Source: Pseudomonas putida (lineage in GTDB: Bacteria; Pseudomonadota; Gammaproteobacteria; Pseudomonadales; Pseudomonadaceae). From it: a DNA stretch of 64,000 nucleotides. The notes under the pieces are model-generated. The model did not search any database and was not told the origin of the DNA. It saw nothing but the letters and a program-made list of their open reading frames with translations. A program made the translations under genes and the position numbers. Below are positions 9,051 to 17,984 of the stretch, in pieces; within the stretch, counting starts at the first letter, position 1, and every line of letters begins with the position of its first letter. The stretch lies in contig CP047152.1 in NCBI GenBank assembly GCA_041879295.1, positions 618,501 to 682,500 of the forward strand. Reading direction: 5' to 3'.

Positions 9051-10028
9051 TCAGGGGTAGGCGACGTAGACGTCGGTGAGCAGGTCGGCGGGCTGTGGCT
9101 TGGGATCGGACTTGGCGCGGCGAACGGCGTCTTCGATCAGGTCCTCGACGCGGGCGTCGATGGCGTCCAGTTGCTCGGCCGTGAGCAGGCCGGCGCGGGT
9201 GGTCTTGTTGCGAAATTGCATGAGGCAGTCGCGGGATTCGCGCAGGTTCTTCACTTCATCAGGGGCGCGGTAGGTTTGCGCATCGCCTTCGAAATGGCCG
9301 TAGTAACGGCTGAGCTTGACCTCGATCAGCGACGGCCCTTGCCCGGAACGGGCGCGCTCGATGGCGGCGCCGGCGGCCTCGTATACGGCAAAGAAGTCGA
9401 AGCCGTCGATGGTGACGCCTGGCATGCCGAAGCCGGCAGCGCGGTCGGCAATATGGTCGCAGGCGACGGACCAGTTGGAGGCAGTGGCCTCGGCGTAGCC
9501 GTTGTTCTCGGCCACGAAGATGCAGGGCAGGTTCATGATCGACGCCATGTTCATGGCTTCAAACACGGCGCCCTCGTTGGATGCCCCATCGCCGAAGAAG
9601 GCTACCGACACGTCATCGCGGCCCTTGAGCTTGGCCGCCAGCGCCGCCCCGGCCACCAGTGGTGCGCCGGCGCCGACGATACCGTTGGCACCGAGCATGC
9701 CTTTTTCCAGGTCGGCAATGTGCATCGAGCCGCCCTTGCCGCCGCATACTCCGGTCTTCTTGCCGTAGATCTCGGCCATCATGCCGTACACGTCCACGCC
9801 TTTGGCGATGCAGTGGCCATGGCCGCGATGGGTCGAGGCGATGCAGTCGCTGTCGCGCAGGTGGGCCATGACCCCGGCGGCAGAGGCTTCTTCGCCGGCA
9901 TACAGGTGGACGAAACCGGGAATTTCGCCGGTGGCGAACTCCACATGCAGGCGTTCTTCGAAGGCGCGGATGGTCCGCATGACTTCATAGGCATGCAGCA
10001 GTTGTTCAGTACTGAGTTGATTGGACAT
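9051..10028 (-). CDS. acoA: Acetoin dehydrogenase E1 alpha subunit AcoA
   Basis: 325 residues. Alpha subunit of the TPP-dependent E1, cleaving acetoin to acetaldehyde and an acetyl group. The TPP-binding segment GDGASNEGAVFEAMNMAS and the downstream ENNGYAEAT motif are typical, as is GKGGSMHIAD. The ATG at 10028 was chosen: it gives MSNQLSTEQLLHAYEVMRTI, the family N-terminus, with GGAG upstream; longer readings enter acoX. It lies 22 bp after acoX. Confidence 0.95.
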   Translation of the reverse strand: MSNQLSTEQLLHAYEVMRTIRAFEERLHVEFATGEIPGFVHLYAGEEASAAGVMAHLRDSDCIASTHRGHGHCIAKGVDVYGMMAEIYGKKTGVCGGKGGSMHIADLEKGMLGANGIVGAGAPLVAGAALAAKLKGRDDVSVAFFGDGASNEGAVFEAMNMASIMNLPCIFVAENNGYAEATASNWSVACDHIADRAAGFGMPGVTIDGFDFFAVYEAAGAAIERARSGQGPSLIEVKLSRYYGHFEGDAQTYRAPDEVKNLRESRDCLMQFRNKTTRAGLLTAEQLDAIDARVEDLIEDAVRRAKSDPKPQPADLLTDVYVAYP

Positions 10029-10050
10029 CTTGTTGTTCTCCGGGGTTGTC

Positions 10051-11106
10051 TCAACACGGGTTTGCAGGGTGCAGGCGGTGGCCGCGCGGGACGGCCAGCA
10101 AGTGGTGGCGGGCGGCATGCGCCAGCACGGCCTCGACGTCCACGCTGAGTGGGCCTTGGTGGTCGAGGGTGATGGTGGGCGTGTCATGCTCGGCAAATTC
10201 GATTTCGCGTTCGCCGTCCAGGGCCAGGGTGCCGCTGGCCAGGCTCAGGCGATGGGCGACGCCGGGCGTCAGCGGACCGCAGGCGGAGATGCCGCAGGCT
10301 TGCAGCAGGCCGGGCGCCAATGGCGCCAACAACGCCTGTTCGGCACCGGGGGCCAGGCGTACCCAGGCGCCGTGCGGATCTTGCCGTGACACCGGGCACC
10401 ATAGGCCGCACAGGGCCGACAGGCCGATGGCGTGGGGTTCGGCGAAGCAGGCGAAGACTTCGCAGAGGTCCTCGCTGCGGCTGAGCGCACGGGCACCGAT
10501 GAAGCGCTGCGGCGACACGGCCACCTCGACCAAGGCCCATTCGGCCAGCTGTTGTTCAGGCACGTTCACCAGTAAGCGTTTGTTGCGGCGCAAGCCGATG
10601 CTGGCCGGTACCCGGCCACTGGCAAGCAGGCCACCGGCCAGGCCCGCGCTGGTGGCTTCACGAAGTTCGGGGAAGGCGTTGTTGGTGCCGGTGGACAGGG
10701 TCAGCAGCGGCACGTCACCGGCCTCGGCGGCGACCGCCTTGTGGGTGCCATCACCACCCAACACGGCGATCATCGCCACGCCGCGCTCGACCATGCGCCG
10801 GGTAGCCAGGCGGGTATCGGCCACGGTCTGGCTCAGTGGCAGGTCGAGGATCTCGATGGCCGGCCAGTGCTGGTCACGGGCCCCTGGGCCCTGGCTGGCC
10901 TTGAGCACTGCGGCAGCGATGCCGGTCATGTCGCTGGGCAACAACACCTGGCCAATGCCGGTGGCGCCGAAAGCGGCCAGCAGGCGCTGGATAGCCGAGG
11001 CCTTGTCGGTGCTTGAATAGAGCCCGGCATTGGCGGTCAGGCGGCGCAGGTCGCGGCCAGAGGCAGGGTTGGCAATGATCCCGACAATCGGGGCGGGTAG
11101 CGGCAT
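10051..11106 (-). CDS. acoX: AcoX, ATP-NAD kinase-like protein of acetoin catabolism
   Basis: 351 residues, first gene of the acoXABC-bdhA unit. The protein is related to NAD kinases: IIANPASGRD at the N-terminus and the GGDGT motif in AVLGGDGTHKAV, followed by LSTGTNNAFPE. Its biochemical role in acetoin use is still unclear in the literature I know. I place the start at 11106 (MPLPAPIVG) because GAGGTG lies 4-5 bases upstream; an ATG four codons earlier is possible. A -24/-12 promoter lies about 35 bases upstream. Confidence 0.9.
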   Translation of the reverse strand: MPLPAPIVGIIANPASGRDLRRLTANAGLYSSTDKASAIQRLLAAFGATGIGQVLLPSDMTGIAAAVLKASQGPGARDQHWPAIEILDLPLSQTVADTRLATRRMVERGVAMIAVLGGDGTHKAVAAEAGDVPLLTLSTGTNNAFPELREATSAGLAGGLLASGRVPASIGLRRNKRLLVNVPEQQLAEWALVEVAVSPQRFIGARALSRSEDLCEVFACFAEPHAIGLSALCGLWCPVSRQDPHGAWVRLAPGAEQALLAPLAPGLLQACGISACGPLTPGVAHRLSLASGTLALDGEREIEFAEHDTPTITLDHQGPLSVDVEAVLAHAARHHLLAVPRGHRLHPANPC

Positions 11107-11140
11107 GGCGCACCTCATATTTTTGTTTGCAAGGGGAGGA

Positions 11141-11155
11141 GCAAGCGGGGTGCCA
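11141..11155 (-). promoter_or_regulatory. Sigma-54 (-24/-12) promoter of the aco operon
   Basis: On the minus strand the sequence reads TGGCAC-CCCGC-TTGC, a perfect fit to the consensus TGGCAC-N5-TTGC. Transcription should start near 11129, giving a leader of about 23 bases before the acoX ATG. The divergent gene acoR encodes a sigma-54 activator, as expected. Confidence 0.88.
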
Positions 11156-11233
11156 GCTTTCTTCGCGATGGCTGAAGTTGCCGGACTAGAGGGTTCTGGT
11201 CGTGTTCGGGCAGGTCTTCACGGGTGTGGCGGC

Positions 11234-11291
11234 GAGACGCCGGGTGCCAGCGCCGGGCCAGCGTTGCCGAGACGCTGAGACGCTGCGTCTC
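11234..11291. promoter_or_regulatory. Probable AcoR upstream activator sites (GAGACGC repeats)
   Basis: The heptamer GAGACGC occurs at 11234-11240, 11269-11275 and 11277-11283, and its complement GCGTCTC at 11285-11291. The last two form the perfect palindrome GAGACGC-T-GCGTCTC. They lie about 85-140 bp upstream of the acoX -24 element, the usual distance for enhancer binding by a sigma-54 activator, and about 100 bp before the acoR start. AcoR as the binding protein is an inference. Confidence 0.65.
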
Positions 11292-11389
11292 AAGCCAGCC
11301 GGTAATCACACAGTGCTTGTCGGGGCATGCCCAGAGGCGCTTAATGGCCGGACAACGATAAAAACAGTAACGAGAACCGGAGGGCCTGA

Positions 11390-13243
11390 ATGCTTGCCGC
11401 GAACTCCCGAGCCCATGTGGACTGCGTCAGCAGGGTGTTGAAGAATGCCGACCGCCTGCCGCAGGCGCCGGTACCACCACTGATTCTCGATTCATGGCGT
11501 CGCTCCATGGATGTGTACCGCCTCGACCCCGGTTCTCAGCAGGGGCCGCGTATCCTTTCCCAAAGCCTGCTCAACGAATGCCGCGAACGCGCCGAGCTGT
11601 TCCTGCGCATCGCCAGCGATGCCGTGGCGCGCTTGCACGAACGGGTGCGCGGCGCTGACTACTGCGTGCTGCTTACCGATGCCCAGGGGCGAACCATCGA
11701 TTACCGGGTCGAGTCGGCCATCCGTAACGACTGTCGCAAGGCTGGGCTATATCTGGGGACCTGCTGGTCGGAGGGCGAGGAGGGCACATGCGGCGTGGCG
11801 GCGGTACTGACCAGCAAGGCCCCGGTCACGGTGCACAAGCGCGATCACTTTCGCGCCGCCTTCATTGGCCTGACCTGCACAGCGGCGCCGGTGTTCGACC
11901 CGTTGGGCGAGCTGCTGGGCGTGGTTGATGTGTCGGCCTTGCAGTCGCCGGACGATCGGCGCAGCCAGCACCTGATCCGCCAACTGGTCGAGCAGACGGC
12001 CCGCGAGATTGAAAACGCCTTCTTCATGCACAGCGCCCAGGGCCACTGGGTGATGCGCGCCCACGGCACGCCTGGCTATGTGGAGAGCCAACCCGACTAC
12101 CTGCTGGCCTGGGATGCCGATGGCCGCTTGCAGGCAATAAACAGCCTGGCGCGGCAACGGCTGGTGGAACGCCTGGGACGCTTGCCCGAGCACATTGGTG
12201 AACTGTTCGACATCGACCAGCTGCGCCGGGTGAGCGCGTCGTCCGCCCAGCGTCTGCCTGGTCTGGGCGGTTTGTATGGCAGGGTCAGCGCACCGCAGCA
12301 ACGCCAGCGTGCGCAGCCTGTGCGCCAGGCCCAGGACACCCGCATCGAGCAGCACCTGCGGTTGGCCACGCGGGTCAAGGACTGCAACCTGGCGGTGCTG
12401 GTACTGGGGGAGACCGGGGCCGGCAAGGAAGTATTCGCCCGCCAACTGCACCAGCAAAGCCAGCGCTGTGATGGCCCATTCGTTACCCTGAACTGCGCGG
12501 CCATCCCGGAAACCCTGATCGAAAGCGAGTTGTTCGGCTATGTGGCCGGGGCCTTCACCGGGGCTTCCAGCAAAGGCATGCAAGGGCTGTTGCAGCAGGC
12601 CGATGGCGGCACGTTGTTCCTCGACGAGATCGGGGACATGCCGCTGAACCTGCAAACCCGCCTGCTGCGGGTGCTGGCGGAGGGGGAGGTGGCGCCGCTG
12701 GGGGCGGCACGGCGGGAGCGGGTGGATATTCAGGTGATCTGTGCGACCCATCGCGATCTGGCGTCGATGGTGGAGGACGGGCGATTTCGTGAAGACTTGT
12801 ACTTCCGCCTGGCCAATGCCCGCTTTGAGCTACCCCCCTTGCGTGAGCGTGATGACCGGCTGGGGCTGATTCACCAGTTGCTGGCCGAGGAGGCTGCGGC
12901 TTGCGGGGTGGAGGTGGTGTTGGCGGATGACGCGCTGCAGGCGTTACTGGTTTATCGCTGGCCGGGCAATTTGCGCCAGCTGCGGCAGGTGTTGCGGTAT
13001 GCCTGTGCGGTGAGTGAGGGCGGGCAGGTGCGCCTACAGGATCTGCCGCAGGAGGTGCGTGGTGAAGCGGTTGGCTCGGCTGAAAGCGGGGTGTCGTGCC
13101 CGGCCCGGCAGCTGTTGCTGGACGCGCTGATCCGCCATCGCTGGAAGCCGGCGGATGCGGCGCGGGCTTTGGGTATTTCGCGTGCGACGCTTTATCGGCG
13201 AGTGCATGAGCATCGTATCGACATGCCGCGGATGAAGAGCTAG
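11390..13243 (+). CDS. acoR: Acetoin catabolism activator AcoR (sigma-54-dependent)
   Basis: 617 residues. An N-terminal GAF-like sensor region (about 75-210, with [15 protein letters not shown]) precedes the AAA+ domain, with Walker A GETGAGKE at residues 340-347, the sigma-54-contacting loop [16 protein letters not shown] sensor I and [11 protein letters not shown] sensor II. A Fis-type HTH ([16 protein letters not shown]) closes the protein. It is divergent from acoXABC-bdhA, whose promoter is of sigma-54 type, so it should activate that operon in response to acetoin or a breakdown product. The ATG at 11390 has GGAGGG upstream. Confidence 0.93.
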   Translation: MLAANSRAHVDCVSRVLKNADRLPQAPVPPLILDSWRRSMDVYRLDPGSQQGPRILSQSLLNECRERAELFLRIASDAVARLHERVRGADYCVLLTDAQGRTIDYRVESAIRNDCRKAGLYLGTCWSEGEEGTCGVAAVLTSKAPVTVHKRDHFRAAFIGLTCTAAPVFDPLGELLGVVDVSALQSPDDRRSQHLIRQLVEQTAREIENAFFMHSAQGHWVMRAHGTPGYVESQPDYLLAWDADGRLQAINSLARQRLVERLGRLPEHIGELFDIDQLRRVSASSAQRLPGLGGLYGRVSAPQQRQRAQPVRQAQDTRIEQHLRLATRVKDCNLAVLVLGETGAGKEVFARQLHQQSQRCDGPFVTLNCAAIPETLIESELFGYVAGAFTGASSKGMQGLLQQADGGTLFLDEIGDMPLNLQTRLLRVLAEGEVAPLGAARRERVDIQVICATHRDLASMVEDGRFREDLYFRLANARFELPPLRERDDRLGLIHQLLAEEAAACGVEVVLADDALQALLVYRWPGNLRQLRQVLRYACAVSEGGQVRLQDLPQEVRGEAVGSAESGVSCPARQLLLDALIRHRWKPADAARALGISRATLYRRVHEHRIDMPRMKS

Positions 13244-13248
13244 GGGCA

Positions 13249-13277
13249 ATAAAAAACCCCGGCACAGGGCCGGGGTT
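13249..13277 (-). terminator. Intrinsic terminator of accBC (between acoR and accC)
   Basis: CCCCGGC-cagg-like stem-loop-GCCGGGG with AA/TT extending the stem. On the minus strand it is followed by TTTTTTATT, so it is oriented to stop transcription leaving accC. It may also act on acoR from the other side, although that side lacks a T run. Confidence 0.85.
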
Positions 13278-13298
13278 CTGGTACATCACACTACACGA

Positions 13299-14654
13299 TC
13301 ACTCCTGGTTGGCCAGTTTGTGCTCGAGGTAGTGAATGTTGACGCCGCCTTTGCAGAAGCCTTCATCACGCACCAGGTCGCGGTGCAGCGGGATGTTGGT
13401 CTTGATGCCGTCGACGACGATCTCGTCCAGGGCATTGCGCATGCGCGCCATGGCTTCGTCGCGGTCCTTGCCGTAGGTGATCAGCTTGCCGATCAGCGAG
13501 TCGTAGTTCGGCGGAACCGAATAACCGCTGTACAGGTGCGAATCGACGCGTACGCCGTTGCCGCCTGGGGCGTGGAAGTGCTTCACCTTGCCTGGGCTCG
13601 GGATGAACTTCTTCGGGTCTTCGGCGTTGATCCGGCACTCCAGCGAGTGGCCACGGATCACCACGTCTTCCTGGCGGAACGACAGTTTGTTGCCAGCGGC
13701 GATGCTCAGCATCTCCTTGACGATGTCGATGCCAGTGACCATCTCCGATACCGGGTGCTCAACCTGCACGCGGGTGTTCATCTCGATGAAGTAGAAGCGG
13801 CCGTTTTCGTACAGGAACTCGAAAGTACCCGCACCACGGTAGCCGATCTCGATGCACGCATCGACGCAGCGCTTGAACACTTCCTGGCGGGCTTTCTCAT
13901 CGATGCCCGGGGCTGGTGCTTCTTCCAGTACTTTCTGGTGACGGCGCTGCAGCGAGCAGTCGCGGTCGCCCAGGTGAATGGCGTTGCCCTGGCCGTCGGA
14001 CAGTACCTGTACTTCCACGTGGCGTGGGTTGGTCAGGAACTTCTCCAGGTAAACCATCGGGTTACCGAAGGCTGCACCGGCTTCGGTACGGGTGAGCTTG
14101 GCCGAGGAAATCAGGTCCTCTTCCTTGTGCACCACGCGCATGCCGCGACCACCACCGCCACCGGCGGCCTTGATGATCACCGGGTAGCCGACGTCACGGG
14201 CAATCGCCAGGGCAACTTCTTCGTCTTCTGGCAGTGGGCCATCGGAGCCCGGTACGGTCGGTACGCCCGACTTGATCATCGCGTCCTTGGCCGAAACCTT
14301 GTCGCCCATCAGGCGAATGGTGTCGGCTTTCGGGCCGATGAAGGCGAAACCGGATTTTTCCACCTGTTCGGCGAAATCGGCGTTTTCTGCCAGGAAGCCG
14401 TAACCCGGGTGAATCGCAGTGGCGCCAGTCACTTCGGCGGCAGCGATGATCGCAGGGATATGCAGGTAGGAATCCTTGGACGATGCAGGGCCGATGCAGA
14501 CCGACTCGTCTGCCAGGCCCAGGTGCATCAGTTCACGGTCGGCAGTGGAGTGCACGGCGACGGTCTTGATACCCAGCTCTTTGCAGGCACGCAGGATCCG
14601 CAGGGCAATTTCCCCGCGGTTGGCGATCAGGACTTTTTCGAGCTTCCCAGACAT
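13299..14654 (-). CDS. accC: Biotin carboxylase subunit AccC of acetyl-CoA carboxylase
   Basis: 451 residues. AccC carboxylates the biotin on AccB with ATP and bicarbonate, the first half-reaction of malonyl-CoA formation. Motifs: [17 protein letters not shown] at the N-terminus, the ATP-grasp glycine loop [16 protein letters not shown]-like [12 protein letters not shown], and [14 protein letters not shown] near the active site. The ATG at 14654 gives the standard N-terminus [14 protein letters not shown]; an earlier TTG would overlap accB. It follows accB by 17 bp. Confidence 0.97.
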   Translation of the reverse strand: MSGKLEKVLIANRGEIALRILRACKELGIKTVAVHSTADRELMHLGLADESVCIGPASSKDSYLHIPAIIAAAEVTGATAIHPGYGFLAENADFAEQVEKSGFAFIGPKADTIRLMGDKVSAKDAMIKSGVPTVPGSDGPLPEDEEVALAIARDVGYPVIIKAAGGGGGRGMRVVHKEEDLISSAKLTRTEAGAAFGNPMVYLEKFLTNPRHVEVQVLSDGQGNAIHLGDRDCSLQRRHQKVLEEAPAPGIDEKARQEVFKRCVDACIEIGYRGAGTFEFLYENGRFYFIEMNTRVQVEHPVSEMVTGIDIVKEMLSIAAGNKLSFRQEDVVIRGHSLECRINAEDPKKFIPSPGKVKHFHAPGGNGVRVDSHLYSGYSVPPNYDSLIGKLITYGKDRDEAMARMRNALDEIVVDGIKTNIPLHRDLVRDEGFCKGGVNIHYLEHKLANQE

Positions 14655-14671
14655 CGTTGGCTCTCCGCGAT

Positions 14672-15136
14672 TCAAACGACGGTGAACAGCGGCTGGTCGA
14701 ACTCAACCGGCTGGCCGTCTTCTACCAGGATGGCGTCGATGACACCGCCAATATCGGCTTCGATGTGGTTCATCATCTTCATGGCTTCGACGATGCACAG
14801 GGTGTCGCCTTTCTTCACGGACTGGCCAACTTCAGCGAAGTTAGGCGAGGTCGGCGAAGGCTTGCGGTAGAAGGTACCTACCATTGGCGAACGGATCACG
14901 GTGCCTTTCAGGGCCGGGGCGGCAACAGCAGCGGCTTCGGCGGCTGGGGCAGCAGCGGCGACCGGAGCTGCGGCAGGGGCGGCAGCCATAGGCGCCGGTG
15001 CATAGAACTGCTGGGCAGCTGGAGTCTTGCTGTGACGGCTGATACGGACCGACTCTTCGCCTTCCTTGATCTCCAGTTCGTCGATGCCAGACTCTTCCAG
15101 CAGCTCGATCAGTTTCTTGACTTTACGGATATCCAT
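14672..15136 (-). CDS. accB: Biotin carboxyl carrier protein AccB
   Basis: 154 residues. Carries the biotin of acetyl-CoA carboxylase. The N-terminal [23 protein letters not shown] segment, an Ala/Pro-rich hinge (about residues 45-75) and the C-terminal biotinyl domain with EAMKMM (biotinylated Lys120) are all present. It lies between aroQ and accC in the conserved aroQ-accB-accC order and is 17 bp before accC. Confidence 0.97.
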   Translation of the reverse strand: MDIRKVKKLIELLEESGIDELEIKEGEESVRISRHSKTPAAQQFYAPAPMAAAPAAAPVAAAAPAAEAAAVAAPALKGTVIRSPMVGTFYRKPSPTSPNFAEVGQSVKKGDTLCIVEAMKMMNHIEADIGGVIDAILVEDGQPVEFDQPLFTVV

Positions 15137-15235
15137 TAATCATCAACTCCCAAAGGTTCGGTCAGGGGGCGAAATACAAAAAACGTATCTGAAACGTTTC
15201 TCTCGAACCCCGGCCCATTTAGGCCAGGGTTTTCA

Positions 15236-15691
15236 TCATTTGGGCTGTGCGTTGGCAGCCAGTTGTTCCAGTGCGGACTCCAGGGCCAGTCGATAACCGC
15301 TGGCGCCCAGACCGCAGATCACCCCTACGGCAACATCGGAAAAGTAGGAGTGGTGACGGAACGGTTCGCGTTTGTGCACGTTGGACAGGTGCACTTCGAT
15401 GAATGGGATGCTCACCGCAAGCAATGCGTCACGTAATGCGACGCTTGTGTGGGTGAAAGCAGCCGGATTGATCAGGATGAAGTCCACACCCTCGTTGCGT
15501 GCGGCGTGAATGCGGTCGATCAGTTCGTATTCAGCATTGCTCTGCAGGTACTGCAGATGGTGGCCTGCGGCGCGGGCACGTTGCTCCAGGTCCTGGTTGA
15601 TCTGAGCCAGGGTCACGGCGCCATAGTGGCCTGGCTCGCGAGTACCGAGCAGGTTGAGGTTGGGGCCGTGGAGCACCAGTAGCGTTGCCAT
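15236..15691 (-). CDS. aroQ: Type II 3-dehydroquinate dehydratase
   Basis: 151 residues. Converts 3-dehydroquinate to 3-dehydroshikimate in the shikimate pathway. Family motifs: [16 protein letters not shown] with the catalytic Tyr in [28 protein letters not shown] and [18 protein letters not shown]. The ATG at 15691 gives the standard start [12 protein letters not shown]; the frame continues upstream without homology. It is the first gene of the aroQ-accB-accC group, and an imperfect CCCTGGCC/GGGCCGGGG hairpin in the 99-bp gap could attenuate read-through to accB. Confidence 0.96.
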   Translation of the reverse strand: MATLLVLHGPNLNLLGTREPGHYGAVTLAQINQDLEQRARAAGHHLQYLQSNAEYELIDRIHAARNEGVDFILINPAAFTHTSVALRDALLAVSIPFIEVHLSNVHKREPFRHHSYFSDVAVGVICGLGASGYRLALESALEQLAANAQPK

Positions 15692-15813
15692 CTGCGGATT
15701 CCTTGGATTTGTAGGGCAATTCGACACAGCGCGGCGAGTGTGCCGTAAAGCAACGGCAAGTGTCCAGTTCCCGGCAATAGCCAGCACGATGTCCGAGGTT
15801 CGCGCGAAGTATG

Positions 15814-15837
15814 TGACCGGATAATTAAATCCGGTCA
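15814..15837. promoter_or_regulatory. Perfect 9-bp-arm palindrome upstream of aroQ
   Basis: TGACCGGAT-AATTAA-ATCCGGTCA, two perfect 9-bp arms around an AT-only centre, in the 179-bp gap between dsbD and aroQ. The size and symmetry resemble a dimeric repressor operator; there is no T run as in a terminator. The binding protein is unknown. Confidence 0.5.
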
Positions 15838-15870
15838 TTCATTTCAGGATTTTTCCCGGCTCGCGGGAAG

Positions 15871-17643
15871 TTATAGACCGACTTTGCCGCGTACGCGCGT
15901 CAGAATCTGCGCAAATTCACCGGCATTTATCTCGCCAATCACCCGATCAGCGGTAATTTCGCTGCCGTTCGCAGCAAAAAACAGCAGGGCGGGTGGGCCG
16001 AACAGTTGGTAGCGGTCGAGCAGCTTGCGTTGCTCGGCATTACTTTCGGTGATGTCGAAACGCAGCAGTTTGAAGCCGGACAGCTGAGTTTGCACCTGCG
16101 GTGCATTGAGCACCTCATGCTCGATCACCTTGCAACTGATGCACCAGTCGGCGTACCAGTCCAGCAGCACTGGCTGGCCGGCGGCCTTGGCTTGCGCCAG
16201 GGCTGCGTCCATGGCGCCAGGTGTGGTGATGGTCTGCCAGGCATCGGCTTTTGCTGCCGGCAGACCGCCGCTGGCGGCCAGTGACGCAACCGGCAGTGGG
16301 CGCAGTGGGTCGCCCTGGCCAGTGAGGGCGCCGTACCAACAAGCCAGCGCGTACACCAGCAAGGCCAGACCGAGCAGTTGCGCCAGGCGCTGGGGCGTCG
16401 TCTTGACGACGAATTCCAGGGCGCCGAGGAACAGTGCCACACCCGCAGCGAGGAAACCGACCAGCAGCAAGGTCACAGGGCCAGGCAGTACACGGCTGAG
16501 CAAGCCGATGGCCAGCCCCAGCAGCAGTACGCCGATGGCGTTTTTCACCGTGTTCATCCATGGGCCGCTTTTGGGCAGCCAGGCCGCGCCCCCGGTGGCC
16601 ACCAGCAGCAACGGCGCACCCATGCCCAAACCCAGGGCGAACAGCTTGAGCGCACCACCCAGGGCATCGCCACTGGCACTGATATAGAGCAAGGCACCGG
16701 CCAAGGGCGCCGATACACACGGAGAAACCAGCAAGCTGGAGAGCACACCGAGCACTGCTGCGCCCAGCAGCGAGCCGCCCCGGGTGTGGTTGGCGACGTT
16801 GTTCAGGCGGTTACTCAGGGCCTGGGGCAGCTTCAGCTCGAAGAGGCCGAACATGGCCAGGGCGAACACCACGAAGAACAGCGCGAAGGGAACCAGCACC
16901 CAGGCCGACTGCAGGCGCGCCTGCAGGTTCAGGCTTGCACCGAACAGGCCCATCAGTGCGCCGAGTACCGCGAAGCTGGCCGCCATTGGCAGCACGTAGG
17001 CCAGCGACAGCGCCAGGCCGCGCACGCCGCCAACCTGGCCGCGCAGCACCACACCGGAGAGGATCGGTAGCATTGGCAGGACACAGGGGGTGAAGGTCAG
17101 GCCGACCCCAGCGAGGAAGAACAGCAGTAGCGACTTCCAGTTCCAGCCGTGTTCGCGGGTGGCCGGCGCGTTTGCAACGCCTTCGCCATCGATACTCAGG
17201 CGTGCGGTTTCCGGTGGGTAGCACAAGCCCTTGTCGGCGCAACCCTGGTAGCCCACCAGCAGGGTGAAGGCGCGTGGGTCTTTGCGTGGCAACTCGATAT
17301 CGAGCACGCCGTGGTAAACCTCGACGTCGCCGAAAAATTCATCGTGCTTGGGCTCACCCTTGGGGATGTTCGGCGTGCCCAGGGTGATATCGGCCGGTTC
17401 CGTGTGGAACTGGAAGCGGTGCCGGTAGAGGTAGTAGCCATCGGTGGCGACGAAGCGCAGCTTGATGGTTTGCGCATCGGCCTGGACAAGGTTGAGCTTG
17501 AAGGCCTCGTGTACCGGCAGGAAGTCGGCGTTGTTGGCCAGCGAAGCGGCGCCGAGGGTGGCGCTGGGGCGGTTGTCGAGCAGGCCTGCGGCGAAGGCAG
17601 GGCTGGCCAGCAGCAGTAACAGCATGAAAAACAGGCGGCGCAT
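15871..17643 (-). CDS. dsbD: Thiol:disulfide interchange protein DsbD
   Basis: 590 residues. DsbD passes electrons from cytoplasmic thioredoxin across the inner membrane to periplasmic thiol partners. A signal peptide (MRRLFFMLLLLLASPAFA) leads to the alpha domain (GCADKGLCYPPET), then about eight membrane segments with the CVLPMLPIL and SPCVSAPLAG cysteines, and a C-terminal thioredoxin-like domain with WYADWCISCK. The ATG at 17643 begins the signal peptide. A 247-bp palindromic repeat sits upstream of it. Confidence 0.95.
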   Translation of the reverse strand: MRRLFFMLLLLLASPAFAAGLLDNRPSATLGAASLANNADFLPVHEAFKLNLVQADAQTIKLRFVATDGYYLYRHRFQFHTEPADITLGTPNIPKGEPKHDEFFGDVEVYHGVLDIELPRKDPRAFTLLVGYQGCADKGLCYPPETARLSIDGEGVANAPATREHGWNWKSLLLFFLAGVGLTFTPCVLPMLPILSGVVLRGQVGGVRGLALSLAYVLPMAASFAVLGALMGLFGASLNLQARLQSAWVLVPFALFFVVFALAMFGLFELKLPQALSNRLNNVANHTRGGSLLGAAVLGVLSSLLVSPCVSAPLAGALLYISASGDALGGALKLFALGLGMGAPLLLVATGGAAWLPKSGPWMNTVKNAIGVLLLGLAIGLLSRVLPGPVTLLLVGFLAAGVALFLGALEFVVKTTPQRLAQLLGLALLVYALACWYGALTGQGDPLRPLPVASLAASGGLPAAKADAWQTITTPGAMDAALAQAKAAGQPVLLDWYADWCISCKVIEHEVLNAPQVQTQLSGFKLLRFDITESNAEQRKLLDRYQLFGPPALLFFAANGSEITADRVIGEINAGEFAQILTRVRGKVGL

Positions 17644-17726
17644 GGCGGACTCGCGAGGTGGAACTTGCTGCGCATGATAGCGGAGTTGGTGTGGGTTGGG
17701 GCCAGTAGTGCTCGCCATGACATGTG

Positions 17727-17973
17727 CAGTGCCTGGGTGATCGAGCGCCGCCCGCGCGGCGCATCGCGAGCTGCGCTCGCTCCTACGTTTGTTTCGGGCC
17801 AGTAACGCCAGTGACAGGCGCGCGCGACCGCCTTGTTTTTACGACGCGATATCACGCCATGCGCCAAGGGGGTCGCGCGCAACTCCCCCAGGAAAAATTG
17901 GCCCGAAACAAACGTAGGAGCGAGCGCAGCTCGCGATGCGCCGCGCGGGCGGCGCTCGATCGCCCAGGCGCTG
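17727..17973. repeat. 247-bp element with 75-bp terminal inverted repeats (copy 1)
   Basis: The left arm (17727-17801) begins CAGTGCCTGGGTGATCGAGC and ends TTTGTTTCGGGCCA. The right arm (17899-17973) is its reverse complement with about two differences. Each arm contains a REP-like core, ATCGCGAGCTGCGCTCGCTC. The central 97 bp include GACGCGATATCACGCCATGC. A second, internally enlarged copy begins at 63661. It fills most of the gap between the chemoreceptor stop (17985) and dsbD (17643) and contains no convincing gene. Confidence 0.85.
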
Positions 17974-17984
17974 AAAAGCTCAAC

